From contig JANXCT010000004.1 of NCBI GenBank assembly GCA_025059875.1, positions 115,979 to 179,978 on the forward strand: a stretch of DNA of 64,000 bases. The letters run 5' to 3'. Position numbers and translations under genes: made by a program. Source of the DNA: Candidatus Kapaibacterium sp. GTDB lineage: Bacteria > Bacteroidota > Ignavibacteria > Kapaibacteriales > HRBIN21. This document shows, one piece after another, positions 20,630-28,981 of this stretch (its first letter is position 1; every line of letters starts with the position of its first letter). The notes beneath the pieces are model-generated. The model made no database searches. It had not been told where the DNA came from and saw only the letters and a list, made by a program, of their open reading frames with translations.

Positions 20630-20950
20630 TGGCAGTACCATAAACACGGGTGGGCAGAGATGACCAACGTGACCAATGCTGCATGGATGTTACAGGGGAA
20701 CAGTGGGACGAAGGCGTGGGACGGCGTGACGGGCGACTACGTGGGACACAGCGATGCGCAGCCGCTGGTGATCGCCACGACGAACACGGCCGATCCACAG
20801 CCAGTCCAGTTTTGGGCGGGTAATCAGCAGGTGCTGCAGCTCAATCCAGCAGGCACCAAGGCACCGGCCTGGAGCATTCAGCGGGATACGGGAGGAGATC
20901 GGCGTGGGCACTATGCGGTGGACTTGCAGGCTGCTCGTGACACTGCTACT

Positions 20951-21580
20951 CAGGTTGCCAGCGGTGACTATACCGTCATCGGCGGGGGCGGCTTCAACAC
21001 CGCCAGCGGCGACTACAGCACCATCGGCGGGGGCGACTTCAACACCGCCAGCGGTGAGTTCAGCACCGTTGGCGGAGGCGAGCGGAACACCGCCAGCGGT
21101 GAATTCAGCACCGTTGGCGGAGGCGAGTGGAACACCGCCAGCGGTGAATCCAGCGCCGTTGGCGGAGGCGAGCGGAACACCGCCGGCAGCGAATTCAGCA
21201 CCGTTGGCGGGGGCGCTGGTAACACCGCCAGCGGCTCCTCCAGCACCGTTAGCGGAGGCTATGAGAATACTGCCAGCGGCCAGTACAGCACCGTTGGTGG
21301 GGGCTCCAGCAACGCCGCTAGCGGCGAATCCAGCACCGTTGGCGGAGGTAAGCAGAACTCCGCTAGTGGTGAGCTTAGCACTGTCAGCGGAGGCTCCAGT
21401 AACACTGCTAACGGGCCGTACAGCACCGTCGGCGGGGGCCAGAGTAACACTGCCAGCAGCCGGTGGAGCACCGTTGGCGGAGGTGAGGGGAACACTGCTG
21501 GTGGCCCGTGGAGCACCGTCAGTGGGGGCCAGAGCAACGCTGCCTGGGGTCAGTATGGCGTTGTAGCAGGAGGATACTCC
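20951..21580 (+). repeat. Fourteen tandem 45-bp head-repeat units
   Basis: Fourteen consecutive 15-residue units, all exactly 45 bases, from QVASGDYTVIGGGGF to NAAWGQYGVVAGGYS. They are more diverged from each other than the units of the upstream gene, consistent with an older array. Confidence 0.9.
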
Positions 21581-21597
21581 AATAGGATACTCCAATA
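21572..21597 (+). repeat. Perfect 13-bp tandem duplication causing a frameshift
   Basis: GGATACTCCAATA occurs twice head to tail (21572-21584, 21585-21597). Removing one copy joins the repeat region to the downstream frame as AGGYSNTANADFVMVFGQ. Confidence 0.9.
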
Positions 21598-21614
21598 CGG
21601 CAAATGCAGACTTC

Positions 21615-21998
21615 GTGATGGTCTTCGGACAAAATGTCGATCCTAGCGTCGTCGAATCCCACCGGGTGTACCTTTTCGGCGATGGGAGTTCGGATGGAGC
21701 TGGTGTAAGGCAGTCTGGTTTTCTGGTCATCAATCGCCTCGATGGGGACCATCCGATTCACGTGGGCACCAACAAAACCAATGGCAACGGGGCGTTTCTA
21801 TCGGCAGGGGGCGTGTGGACAAATGCTTCCTCCCGCTCCAAGAAGGACCTCTTCGTCCCGCTGGATGCACAGCAGGTGCTAGCCAAGATCCGCCAGTTGC
21901 CCGTGGGGGGGGTGGTACTACCGCGGGACCAGCGAGTACCACATTGGGCCATGTGCAGAGGACTTCCACGATGCCTTTGGAACGGGGGTGCTCGATAG
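21615..21998 (+). pseudogene. Second fibre gene, segment 2: fibre neck and start of S74 domain
   Basis: In this frame the protein reads FGQNVDPSVVESHRVYLFGDG, a fibre neck, then INRLDGDHPIHVGTNKTNGNGA. The S74 start follows as NASSRSKKDLFVPLDAQQVLAKIRQLPVGG. The Ser to Lys spacing of the S74 dyad is kept. The meaningful part ends at the G8 tract at 21905-21912; beyond it the residues to the stop are out of frame. The upstream frame joins at the 13-bp duplication. Confidence 0.65.
21905..21912 (+). repeat. G8 homopolymer at a frameshift
   Basis: Eight G. With seven, the frame reads QLPVGGWYYRGTSEYHIGPC, the expected S74 continuation; with eight it shifts. Either slippage (phase variation) or decay. 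Confidence 0.85.
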
Positions 21999-22491
21999 TC
22001 CCGACGCGCGGACGTCGCTGGCGGCCTCCGATGTAGCGGGGGTGGCGCTGTTGGGCATCAAGGCGCTGGCGGAGCAAGTGGAGAGGAGCGGAGCGGTGGT
22101 GCAGAGCACGCAGGAGGACATCGAAGCGCTGCGGCGGGAAAATGCTGTGCTGAGGGAGAAGACCGCTATGCTGGAGCAGAGGAACCAGGTGCTCGAGCAG
22201 AAGAACCAAGCGCTAGAGCAGAAGAGCCGAGAGCTAGAGCAGAGGAGCCAGGTGCTAGAGCAGAAGAGCCAGGCCCTGGAGCGGGAGAATCGGTTGCTGG
22301 AGCAGCGTGTGGCGGCGTTGGAGCGGCTGGTGCAGGAGCTGATTGGCCGCACTGCTGCGGTGCAAGGGCCACGGCTGAGGGGGAACATGCCCGAACAGCA
22401 CGAGAGGACAGCGATTCTGCACCGTGCGCCCGCCATCACCAGCGTGGGATTGCAGGTCCACGACATGCAGGACGGCAGCTTCCGGAGGTAG
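21988..22491 (+). pseudogene. Second fibre gene, segment 3: end of S74 domain and C-terminal coiled coil
   Basis: In frame from just after the G8 tract the protein reads YRGTSEYHIGPCAEDFHDAFGTGVL, the core of S74 chaperones; the last part lies before the first start codon at 21988. It then reads ASDVAGVALLGIKALAEQVE and enters a long coiled coil of LEQKNQALEQK-type heptads (about residues 35-120 of this piece), followed by a 40-residue tail. The coiled coil is longer than in the intact gene. As the frame has no promoter or signal of its own, it is unlikely to be made unless the G tract slips. Confidence 0.65.
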
Positions 22492-22526
22492 CAGTGCCTG
22501 CACGCGCAGGCCAGGCGAGCATCTAC

Positions 22527-22715
22527 CAGCCTGGCTAGGGCAGGACATCCCGAACCGTTCGAGGGCGCCACGATTGCCTGCGTTACCTCCCGAGAGGCAT
22601 TGGGCAGGCAGAGCCGGTGGTGCGGGACCGCGGAGCCGGGAGCTGTAGCGCATAGAGCCGTCCGAGCGTGACGAGCACAGGCAAGCGACGCTGCGGCTGT
22701 AGCCGTTGAACGTTA
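22527..22715 (+). repeat. 3'-flank module, copy B
   Basis: Second copy of the module at 20085-20275, again just past a fibre gene stop (about 35 bases). Shared blocks include TACCAGCCTGGC, GCAGGACATCCCGAAC and GGGCAGGCAGAGCC-GTGGTG. The core inverted repeat CCGAACCGTTCGAGG is kept although its loop is shorter by one base. Confidence 0.7.
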
Positions 22716-22925
22716 GAGAGCCGCGTACGACCTGGCGCTAGACGGGCAGGTGGTGGCTATACGGCGGATGACGCTCGTGCAGTGAGGGCGGAGCAGAGCT
22801 TGTGGAGGCTGCCCGCACCCGTTGAGAGCTGTTCCTGTGGCTCAGCGTGCTTTCGGGGAAGGCCAGTGCCAGGCCGCAGACCGCTCTGCCAGTACTCTGG
22901 CGCTCCGAGCTGTGGAGGGATTCGC

Positions 22926-22932
22926 AATTTTG
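22926..22932 (+). promoter_or_regulatory. Candidate -7 promoter box of the tlpA-DUF6029 operon
   Basis: AATTTTG within GCAATTTTGCAG, 8 bases before the ATG at 22941. If used, transcription would begin at or next to the start codon. Confidence 0.4.
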
Positions 22933-22940
22933 CAGCAGAG

Positions 22941-23492
22941 ATGTGGCCTTCGGTGGGTGCACTCATGCTGTACTTCGCTGCTCTCGCCGTGCTGGCGCTC
23001 CCGCTCTGGGGGCAGTTGCCGGCTGTGACGCTCCAGACTTTGGACGGTCGCTCCGTCCGAGCCGATACCCTCCACAATGGAGGCAAGCCGATGGTGGTCA
23101 ACTTCTGGGCGACTTGGTGCAAGCCCTGCTTGGTTGAGCTTGCCACGCTGCACAAGCTGTACCCGCAGTGGCAGGCGGAGACGGGCGTGAAGATTCTGGC
23201 CATCTCGATCGACGATGCCCGCACGAGCGCGAAGGTTGCTCCACTGGTGCGGGCCAGGAAGTGGCAGTTCGACGTCTACCTGGACCCCAACAGCGAGCTG
23301 CGGCGGGCGATGAACGTGACCGACATCCCGCACTCCTTCGTGCTGGACGGCTCCGGACGCATCGTCTGGCAGCACCAGGCGTACTCGCCTGGGGATGAGG
23401 AGCGCCTCTACGTCGTGCTCAAGGAGCTGACGCGCTCAGACACCTTGCAGCCGACGCGCTCCGACACCTCGCAGCCAATCCAGGCGAAATGA
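22941..23492 (+). CDS. TlpA/ResA-like thioredoxin, exported
   Basis: A 183-residue protein with a signal peptide (residues 1 to about 25, ending LPLWGQ) and a thioredoxin domain with the redox motif WATWCKPC (Cys60, Cys63) and a cis-proline region near TDIPHSFVLDGSGRI. It belongs to the TlpA/ResA group, which reduce or isomerise disulfides on envelope proteins. I chose ATG 22941 because it begins the signal peptide; the longer frame upstream is unlike any leader. The C-terminus has a duplicated TRSDT-QP tail. The start codon of the DUF6029 barrel overlaps its stop (ATGA), so the two products probably act together. Confidence 0.85.
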   Translation: MWPSVGALMLYFAALAVLALPLWGQLPAVTLQTLDGRSVRADTLHNGGKPMVVNFWATWCKPCLVELATLHKLYPQWQAETGVKILAISIDDARTSAKVAPLVRARKWQFDVYLDPNSELRRAMNVTDIPHSFVLDGSGRIVWQHQAYSPGDEERLYVVLKELTRSDTLQPTRSDTSQPIQAK

Positions 23493-25087
23493 GGCCCTTA
23501 CGGCACCTCGGCCTGCTCTCCACCCTCCTCTCCTACGTCGCCTTTGGGCAGGCCGGTGCGTCCTTGAGCGGGGGGGTGCAGCTTGAGCTTCGCTCGTACC
23601 GAGCCGACAGCGCCATCGGAGCCCCTGCGGTGCCAGAACGGCTGGGGCTGAACGCGTACGTTCCGCTCTCCTACCGGCTGGGCGCATTCAGCGTGAGCCT
23701 ACGCTATGAGGCCTACTTGCAACCACTCCAGGGCTACGACCGCCGGTATGCCGGCTCTGGGATTGCCTTCCGCTCGCTGGAGTACCAGGACGAGCTCTTC
23801 CAGCTTACGGTCGGTGGCTTCTACGAGCAGTTCGGCTCTGGGATGGTGCTGCGCGCGTACGAAGAACGCCTCCTGGGGATTGACAACGGGCTGGAAGGGG
23901 TCCGGCTGCGCTACAACGGACCAGGAATTCGGTTGACGGGCTTTGTAGCGCGGCAGCGGCGCTTCTTTGAGTGGACGGGACTCGTCCGCGGGGCGGATGT
24001 GGAGCTGAACCCATCGGCTTGGGGCATCGGGACGCCGCTCTCCTGGCAGTTGGGGGCATCGGTGGTCAGTAAGTACCAACCCGACACCGACCCTCTCTAC
24101 CGACTGCCGGAGAACGTCCTGGCGTATGCCCTCCGCGGCTCGTGGCAGTGGGAGTCTTGGCGGCTGACGGCAGAGTGGGCGTACAAGTACAACGACCCCT
24201 CGGCGCTCAACGGCTACTCGTACAACCCCGGCACGGGGCTCTACGTGACCTTGGCCGGAGAGCTGGCACCCGTGAGCTTCCTCTTGCAGGCCAAGCGGAT
24301 TGACAACATGGCATTCTACTCCGACCGGACGGCCTCGGGGACCGTCTCGGTGCTGAACTACCTGGCGCCCTTAAGCCGGCAGCAGACGTACCGCTTGGCA
24401 ACGCTCTACCCCTACGCCACACAGCCGGGAGGGGAGATCGGGATTGCAGCGGAGGCCATCATTAGCTTGCCGGAGGAGTCCCTGCTCGGCGGCGAAGGCG
24501 GGGGCACGCTGACGCTCAGCTACAGCCGCATCCACGGGCTGGACACCGTGCACACAGGCGAGCTGCGCTATCGGAGCCGCTTCCCCGGAATCGGCAGGCA
24601 GCTCTACTTGGAAGAGTTCGTTGCTGAGCATACCGTGAGCTGGACTCCACGGCTCCGGAGCACGGTCAATCTCACGCGGCAGATCTACAACCGCGACGTC
24701 TCCGAAGGCGTGCGCGGCTACGGGCTTATCTGGACTTGGATTGCCATCGCCGACGTCGCGTACACATTCGCGCCGCGGCAGACCGTGCGTGCGGAGCTGC
24801 AGCACCTCTGGACCCGCCAAGACCGTGGCCGCTGGCTCTTTGCCCTACTGGAGTACTCGCTGGCGCCGCGCTTGGCCGTGACCGTGTGGGACGAGTACAA
24901 CTACGGCAATCCCGACCGCAGCGCTCGCTTCCACTACCCTGGCGCGGCCGTGACGCTCCTCCTCCAACGCTTCAAGCTGGCGCTGGGCTACGGGCGGCAG
25001 CGGGCGGGGATCGTCTGCGTCGGAGGGGTCTGCCGCTACATGCCCGCTGCAAACGGGCTGAGCCTCAGCGTGACGGCAACACTGTAG
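23489..25087 (+). CDS. DUF6029-like outer-membrane beta-barrel protein
   Basis: A 532-residue protein with a signal peptide (residues 1 to about 22). Repeated amphipathic beta strands rich in Tyr, Arg and aromatic girdle residues follow, from LSGGVQLELRSYRAD to the last strand GLSLSVTATL. Segments such as LRYEAYLQPLQGYD and YEQFGSGMVLRAYEERLLGIDNG match the DUF6029 family of Bacteroidota barrels, whose function is unknown. It is translationally coupled to the TlpA-like gene. Cysteines are almost absent except VCVGGVC near the end, a possible target of its partner. Confidence 0.75.
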   Translation: MRPLRHLGLLSTLLSYVAFGQAGASLSGGVQLELRSYRADSAIGAPAVPERLGLNAYVPLSYRLGAFSVSLRYEAYLQPLQGYDRRYAGSGIAFRSLEYQDELFQLTVGGFYEQFGSGMVLRAYEERLLGIDNGLEGVRLRYNGPGIRLTGFVARQRRFFEWTGLVRGADVELNPSAWGIGTPLSWQLGASVVSKYQPDTDPLYRLPENVLAYALRGSWQWESWRLTAEWAYKYNDPSALNGYSYNPGTGLYVTLAGELAPVSFLLQAKRIDNMAFYSDRTASGTVSVLNYLAPLSRQQTYRLATLYPYATQPGGEIGIAAEAIISLPEESLLGGEGGGTLTLSYSRIHGLDTVHTGELRYRSRFPGIGRQLYLEEFVAEHTVSWTPRLRSTVNLTRQIYNRDVSEGVRGYGLIWTWIAIADVAYTFAPRQTVRAELQHLWTRQDRGRWLFALLEYSLAPRLAVTVWDEYNYGNPDRSARFHYPGAAVTLLLQRFKLALGYGRQRAGIVCVGGVCRYMPAANGLSLSVTATL

Positions 25088-25088
25088 C

Positions 25089-26354
25089 ATGCCCCGCCGA
25101 CTCTCGCTCCCATTGCAGATCGTGCTCGGCTTCGTGGCCGGCACTGCATGGAGTCTGCTTCAGCCGGTGCTGGGCCTGGAAGCGTTTACCACCGCTTGGA
25201 TTGCTCCGCTCGGGACGCTGTTCCTGAACTTGCTCAAGCTGTTAGCCCTGCCGCTGGTAGTAGCCTCTTTGCTGGAAGGAGTGGCCGGGGTTGGGAGCCT
25301 TGCGCGGCTGTCGCGCTTGGGAGGGCGGACTGTGGCGTACTACTTGGCCTCTACGGTCGCGGCAATCTTGGTCGGCATCGGTGTGGCGAGCGTCGTGCGC
25401 CCGGGCACACTCGCCTCCGTCGAACAGCGGGAGCGGCTCCAAGAGCGCTACGAACAGGCCCTCGCTGAGCGCCGGAGTGTGGCCGAAGAGCTCCAGCAGA
25501 AGAGCCCGCTGCAGGTGGTGGTGGAGTTCGTGCCGGAGAACTTCTTGGCCTCCGCGCAGGACAACCGCCGGATGTTGCAGGTCATCCTGGCCACGCTGCT
25601 CTTCGGCATAGCGCTGACGACGGTCCCAGCAGAGCGGATTGCCCCGCTGCGCCAACTGCTCCAAGCCCTCCTGGCCGGGCTGCTGGCGCTCGTGAACATC
25701 GTCATGCGGATGGCGCCTGTAGGGGTCTTCGCACTTATGGCGGGACTGCGGATGGACTGGTCGCTGCTCTCAGCGCTCGGTGCGTACAGCCTCTCGGTCC
25801 TGCTGGGCCTCGGACTTATGCTGGGGCTAGCCTACCCATTGGCGCTGCGTTTCTTGGCGGGCAAGTCGGTACGGGCGTTCTACCGAGCGCTCTTCCCGGC
25901 GCAGGTCGTTGCCTTCTCGACGAGCTCCAGTGCGGCTACGTTGCCGACGACACTCCACGTCTGCCGCCACGGCCTGGGGATACGGGATGACATTGCCGGC
26001 TTCGTGCTCCCTCTGGGCGCCACCGTCAACATGGACGGCACGAGCCTCTACCAGGCGGTGGCAACACTCTTCATTGCCCAGCTCTATGGCATCGAGCTTG
26101 GCTTCGGGGCACTGCTGGCGCTCATCGCCATGGCGGTGGCCGCTTCTGTAGGGGCAGCGCCCGTGCCCGGGGCAGGCATCGTCATGCTGGTGCTCATCCT
26201 CCAGAACCTGGGGCTGCCCCAAGAGGGACTGGCCCTCATCGTAGCCGTAGACCGGCTGCTGGATATGAGCCGCACGGTGGTGAACGTCACTAGCGACGCC
26301 GTCGCCTGCGTCTTGGTCAGCGCCTGGGAGCGTCCAAGAGGAGAGGCCGCATGA
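25089..26354 (+). CDS. Dicarboxylate/amino acid:cation symporter (DAACS family)
   Basis: A 421-residue inner-membrane transporter with eight predicted helices and two re-entrant hairpins. The serine-rich hairpin FSTSSSAATLP and the sodium/substrate site NMDGTSLYQ are both intact, as in GltP/GltT proteins, which import glutamate, aspartate or C4-dicarboxylates with protons or sodium. The large loop around residues 110-160 is charged. It starts one base after the DUF6029 stop, so it is in the same operon, but a functional link to the barrel is not obvious. Substrate cannot be assigned. Confidence 0.9.
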   Translation: MPRRLSLPLQIVLGFVAGTAWSLLQPVLGLEAFTTAWIAPLGTLFLNLLKLLALPLVVASLLEGVAGVGSLARLSRLGGRTVAYYLASTVAAILVGIGVASVVRPGTLASVEQRERLQERYEQALAERRSVAEELQQKSPLQVVVEFVPENFLASAQDNRRMLQVILATLLFGIALTTVPAERIAPLRQLLQALLAGLLALVNIVMRMAPVGVFALMAGLRMDWSLLSALGAYSLSVLLGLGLMLGLAYPLALRFLAGKSVRAFYRALFPAQVVAFSTSSSAATLPTTLHVCRHGLGIRDDIAGFVLPLGATVNMDGTSLYQAVATLFIAQLYGIELGFGALLALIAMAVAASVGAAPVPGAGIVMLVLILQNLGLPQEGLALIVAVDRLLDMSRTVVNVTSDAVACVLVSAWERPRGEAA

Positions 26355-26357
26355 CCC

Positions 26358-26365
26358 TATTTTTG
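26358..26365 (+). promoter_or_regulatory. Candidate -7 promoter box of the yggS operon
   Basis: TATTTTTG ends 8 bases before the ATG at 26374, too close for a ribosome site if the usual -7 to +1 distance applies. A leaderless message is implied. Confidence 0.45.
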
Positions 26366-26373
26366 CAGAGGCG

Positions 26374-27135
26374 ATGGCACCACCGGAGACATCGGTTGAG
26401 CTGCTCCGCAGCCGCTGGCAAGAACTACTGCAGCGAGTCGCGGAGGCTGCACGCTGTGTCGGACGCGATCCCGCCGACATCCGCATCGTCGCTGTCTCCA
26501 AAGGCCACCCACCGGAGCTTGTAGAACTGGCCATCCAAGCTGGCATCCGCTGCTTCGGGGAGAACTACGCCCAAGAGATGCATCGGAAGGCGGACTACCT
26601 CCGGCAGCGGGGGTACGAAGCGGAATGGCACTTCATCGGGCACGTGCAGACTAACAAGGTCAAGCTCATCGCGCCCATCGCCGCGCTCATCCACGGGGTT
26701 GACTCTCAGCGGGCTGCAGAAGCACTCAATCGCTGGGGTGAGCAGCACGGCGTCGTCGTGCCCATTCTGCTGCAGGTGAACACGTCCGGGGAGGCAAGCA
26801 AGCACGGGTGCCAGCCAGAGGCAGTGTTCCAGCTTGCCGAAGCAGTGCTCCAGCTACGTTCGGTGCGCCTCCTTGGGCTGATGACGATTCCAGCACCAGC
26901 GGAGGCTCAGCGTGTGCGGCAGGAGTTCCGCCTCCTGCGCCACCTCCGGGATGAGCTGCGGCAGCGCTACGGCAGCTCGCCCGAGGATTTCCCGCACCTC
27001 TCCATGGGCATGAGTGCCGACTATGAACTCGCCGTGGAGGAAGGAGCTACGCTCCTACGCATCGGTACGGCCCTCTTCGGCGAACGTCCTCCGAAGCAAG
27101 TCGTTGCCACACTTTCGCACGAGAGGCTGCCATGA
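26374..27135 (+). CDS. yggS: YggS/PROSC family PLP homeostasis protein
   Basis: A 253-residue alanine-racemase-like TIM-barrel protein that binds pyridoxal phosphate on Lys43 (IVAVSKGHP) and buffers free PLP and amino-acid pools. Conserved segments GENYAQEMHRK, WHFIGHVQTNKVK and LSMGMSADYELA are present. The N-terminal extension of about 10 residues is ordinary. No ribosome site is visible before the ATG and the promoter-like box is 8 bases away. Its stop overlaps the punA start (ATGA). Confidence 0.92.
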   Translation: MAPPETSVELLRSRWQELLQRVAEAARCVGRDPADIRIVAVSKGHPPELVELAIQAGIRCFGENYAQEMHRKADYLRQRGYEAEWHFIGHVQTNKVKLIAPIAALIHGVDSQRAAEALNRWGEQHGVVVPILLQVNTSGEASKHGCQPEAVFQLAEAVLQLRSVRLLGLMTIPAPAEAQRVRQEFRLLRHLRDELRQRYGSSPEDFPHLSMGMSADYELAVEEGATLLRIGTALFGERPPKQVVATLSHERLP

Positions 27136-27980
27136 GCCAACCCGTCTCGCTCCTCCGCCAGCACATGCAGGATGCCGTGGAAGTCATCCAACTGACGACC
27201 TCCATAAGGCCCTCCATCGGCATCATCCTGGGCACGGGCTTGGGGGAGCTGGCTGAGCGCATCGAGCAAGAGTGCGCCATCCCGTACGAGAACATCCCGC
27301 ACTTCCCCATCGCAACGGTAGAGTCGCACCGTGGGCGGCTCATCTTCGGTCACCTCCGGGGACGCCCAGTGGTCGCTATGCAGGGGCGCTTCCACCGGTA
27401 CGAAGGCTACACACTGCAGCAGGTCACCTTCCCCGTGCGTGTCCTCTATGCCTTGGGGGTGCGGACGCTCATCATCTCGAACGCTGCAGGGGCGCTCAAC
27501 CCCCTGTTCCGCCGCGGTGACCTCATGATCATCGTGGACCACATCAACCTGATGGGCGACAACCCACTCATTGGCCCCAACGACGACTCGCTTGGCCCAC
27601 GCTTCCCCGACATGAGCGAGCCGTACTCTCAGCGCTTGATTGCGCTAGCGGAGGAAATAGCCCTGGAGCTGCGGCTGAAGGTGCAGAAGGGCGTCTACGT
27701 GGCGCTGAGCGGGCCAAGCTTGGAGACCCGCGCTGAGTACCGCTTCCTGCGCTTCATCGGCGCCGATGCCGTTGGGATGAGCACCGTGCCGGAGGTCATC
27801 GTCGCCCGGCACATGGGGATGGAGGTCTTCGGGCTCTCCATCCTCACCGACGAGTGCTTCCCCGACGCGCTACAGCCGCTTTCGTTGGAGGACGTGCTGC
27901 AGGCAGCGCGGGAAGCCGAGCCGAAGATGACCCTACTGGTCAGTGAGCTGGTGGCACGCCTGCTGGACGCGGCTGGATGA
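27132..27980 (+). CDS. punA: Purine-nucleoside phosphorylase (trimeric PNP)
   Basis: A 282-residue enzyme that phosphorolyses guanosine and inosine for purine salvage. Family marks are GIILGTGLG (phosphate loop), [41 protein letters not shown] and [14 protein letters not shown]. The usual active-site Asn of TNAAGG aligns with ISNAAGAL. It is coupled by ATGA overlaps to yggS upstream and to a lipoprotein gene downstream. Confidence 0.95.
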   Translation: MSQPVSLLRQHMQDAVEVIQLTTSIRPSIGIILGTGLGELAERIEQECAIPYENIPHFPIATVESHRGRLIFGHLRGRPVVAMQGRFHRYEGYTLQQVTFPVRVLYALGVRTLIISNAAGALNPLFRRGDLMIIVDHINLMGDNPLIGPNDDSLGPRFPDMSEPYSQRLIALAEEIALELRLKVQKGVYVALSGPSLETRAEYRFLRFIGADAVGMSTVPEVIVARHMGMEVFGLSILTDECFPDALQPLSLEDVLQAAREAEPKMTLLVSELVARLLDAAG

Positions 27981-28981
27981 GGTGGCTGGCCGCCATCGCG
28001 TGGGCCCTCCTCTGGGGCTGCGGAGACGAACCCTTCTACGACAGTGCCCCACCGCAGTGGCGCTTCCTACTGCTCACCGATGCCTCCACGCTGCAGGTAC
28101 GGCAAGAGCCAGGGGGACAGGTCCTGCTTGCCGATGCCTACGGAGAGGCCAATGGCACGCCCCCGCCGGCTCCAATCCGCGATGTCGTGGCCTTCCGCAA
28201 CAGCCTCTACCTCCTCCTCCAGGCGAACGCCGTGGCCGTGCTGGACGCCGAATCCTACCGACAGCAGGCCCTCATCCCCCTCCCTGCCCCGCCCTCAGGG
28301 TTGGCGTTCCCGAACGCGACCACGGGCTACGTCTGGCACGAGGGGGTCAGGATGCTCAGCATCCTCGACCTCCTACAGCTCCGGCTCATTCGGACGCTGC
28401 CGGTACCCGGTACGATTCGGTACGCCCTGGCCGTTGGACCGCTCCTCTACATGCTGGAGGAGCAGAGCTCTCGGCTTCTCGTCCTGGATACACGGACCGG
28501 GAGGTTGGTAGACTCGCTGGAGCTACCCCCTTCGCCGCGCTTCGCTGCCATTCGGGCCAACGGTGCGGAACTCGTCGTCCTCAGCGCCGGCAGTGGCGAA
28601 GACGGTCTGGCCCCCCGCGCCCCACGACTCAGCTTCGTTGGGCTCTCACCGCTCCGCCTCCTGGGGAGCTTACCAGTCTATCCCTCAGCAGCCGACTCCG
28701 CGCGCACGCGCATCACAGGGTTGGTGACGACAGCCGACGACTTCGCCTTCATTGGCACATTGCAAGGGCTCCTACGGGTGGACGTCCGCTCCCGCAGCGG
28801 TCTCCGCCTCCTCCAGCGGTGGAGTATCCGGCAGCTCCGGAGCGTTCCGGCTCGCGACGAGCTGTGGGTGCTCACCGCAGACGACACCCCCAAGCTCATC
28901 GTAGCAACCGGAACCCGGGCCGAACCACAGCTCCAGGCCTCGCTGCCGGCTGGAACGGTCAGCATCCTGCCGCTCCCATGA
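27977..28981 (+). CDS. Predicted lipoprotein with beta-propeller-like repeats
   Basis: A 334-residue protein with a lipoprotein signal ([15 protein letters not shown], lipidated Cys15). The mature part has repeated strands such as [37 protein letters not shown] and [15 protein letters not shown], suggesting a six- or seven-blade propeller of the YVTN type. No catalytic motif is seen. It overlaps punA and pta by ATGA junctions, so it is expressed with them, but its job is unknown. Confidence 0.75.
   Translation: MRWLAAIAWALLWGCGDEPFYDSAPPQWRFLLLTDASTLQVRQEPGGQVLLADAYGEANGTPPPAPIRDVVAFRNSLYLLLQANAVAVLDAESYRQQALIPLPAPPSGLAFPNATTGYVWHEGVRMLSILDLLQLRLIRTLPVPGTIRYALAVGPLLYMLEEQSSRLLVLDTRTGRLVDSLELPPSPRFAAIRANGAELVVLSAGSGEDGLAPRAPRLSFVGLSPLRLLGSLPVYPSAADSARTRITGLVTTADDFAFIGTLQGLLRVDVRSRSGLRLLQRWSIRQLRSVPARDELWVLTADDTPKLIVATGTRAEPQLQASLPAGTVSILPLP

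Larger units (their letters stand above)
20660..21646 (+). pseudogene. Second fibre gene, segment 1: N-terminal region and head repeats
   Basis: The frame begins with the tail-fibre-like phrase NAAWMLQGNSGTKAWDG and a region seen ahead of S74 fibres (QPLVIATTNTADPQPVQFW). It then carries 14 tandem 15-residue head repeats with mostly STVGGG cores. It should continue into NTANADFVMVFGQNVD but is shifted by a 13-bp tandem duplication at 21572-21597, after which it reads 16 irrelevant residues to a stop. It has no signal peptide, and the ATG used here has a poor ribosome site. Related to the intact gene upstream but with its own linker sequence. Confidence 0.7.
22492..22940 (+). other. Intergenic region after the second fibre gene
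   Basis: About 450 bases. It holds the second copy of the 3' module (22527-22715). After it, 22727-22786 could encode YDLALDGQVVAIRRMTLVQ and a stop, which resembles the last strands of a T9SS C-terminal sorting domain; this is too short to be sure and has no start. The remainder is featureless up to the promoter-like box before tlpA. Confidence 0.4.

Noticed and set aside
18959..21580. CRISPR-like regularly spaced repeats.
   Set aside because: Units are contiguous 45-mers encoding protein repeats, without spacers or cas genes.
20690..21733. 347-codon minus-strand frame across the second fibre gene.
   Set aside because: Again an antisense shadow of the repeat array, with no independent features.
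20085..22715. tRNA or attachment site in the 3' module because of GTTCGAGGG.
   Set aside because: No acceptor or anticodon stem can be built around it, and no integrase is nearby.
27943..28977. N-terminal extension of pta by about 345 codons.
   Set aside because: The extension is the lipoprotein gene read in another frame; the pta domain begins at 28978.
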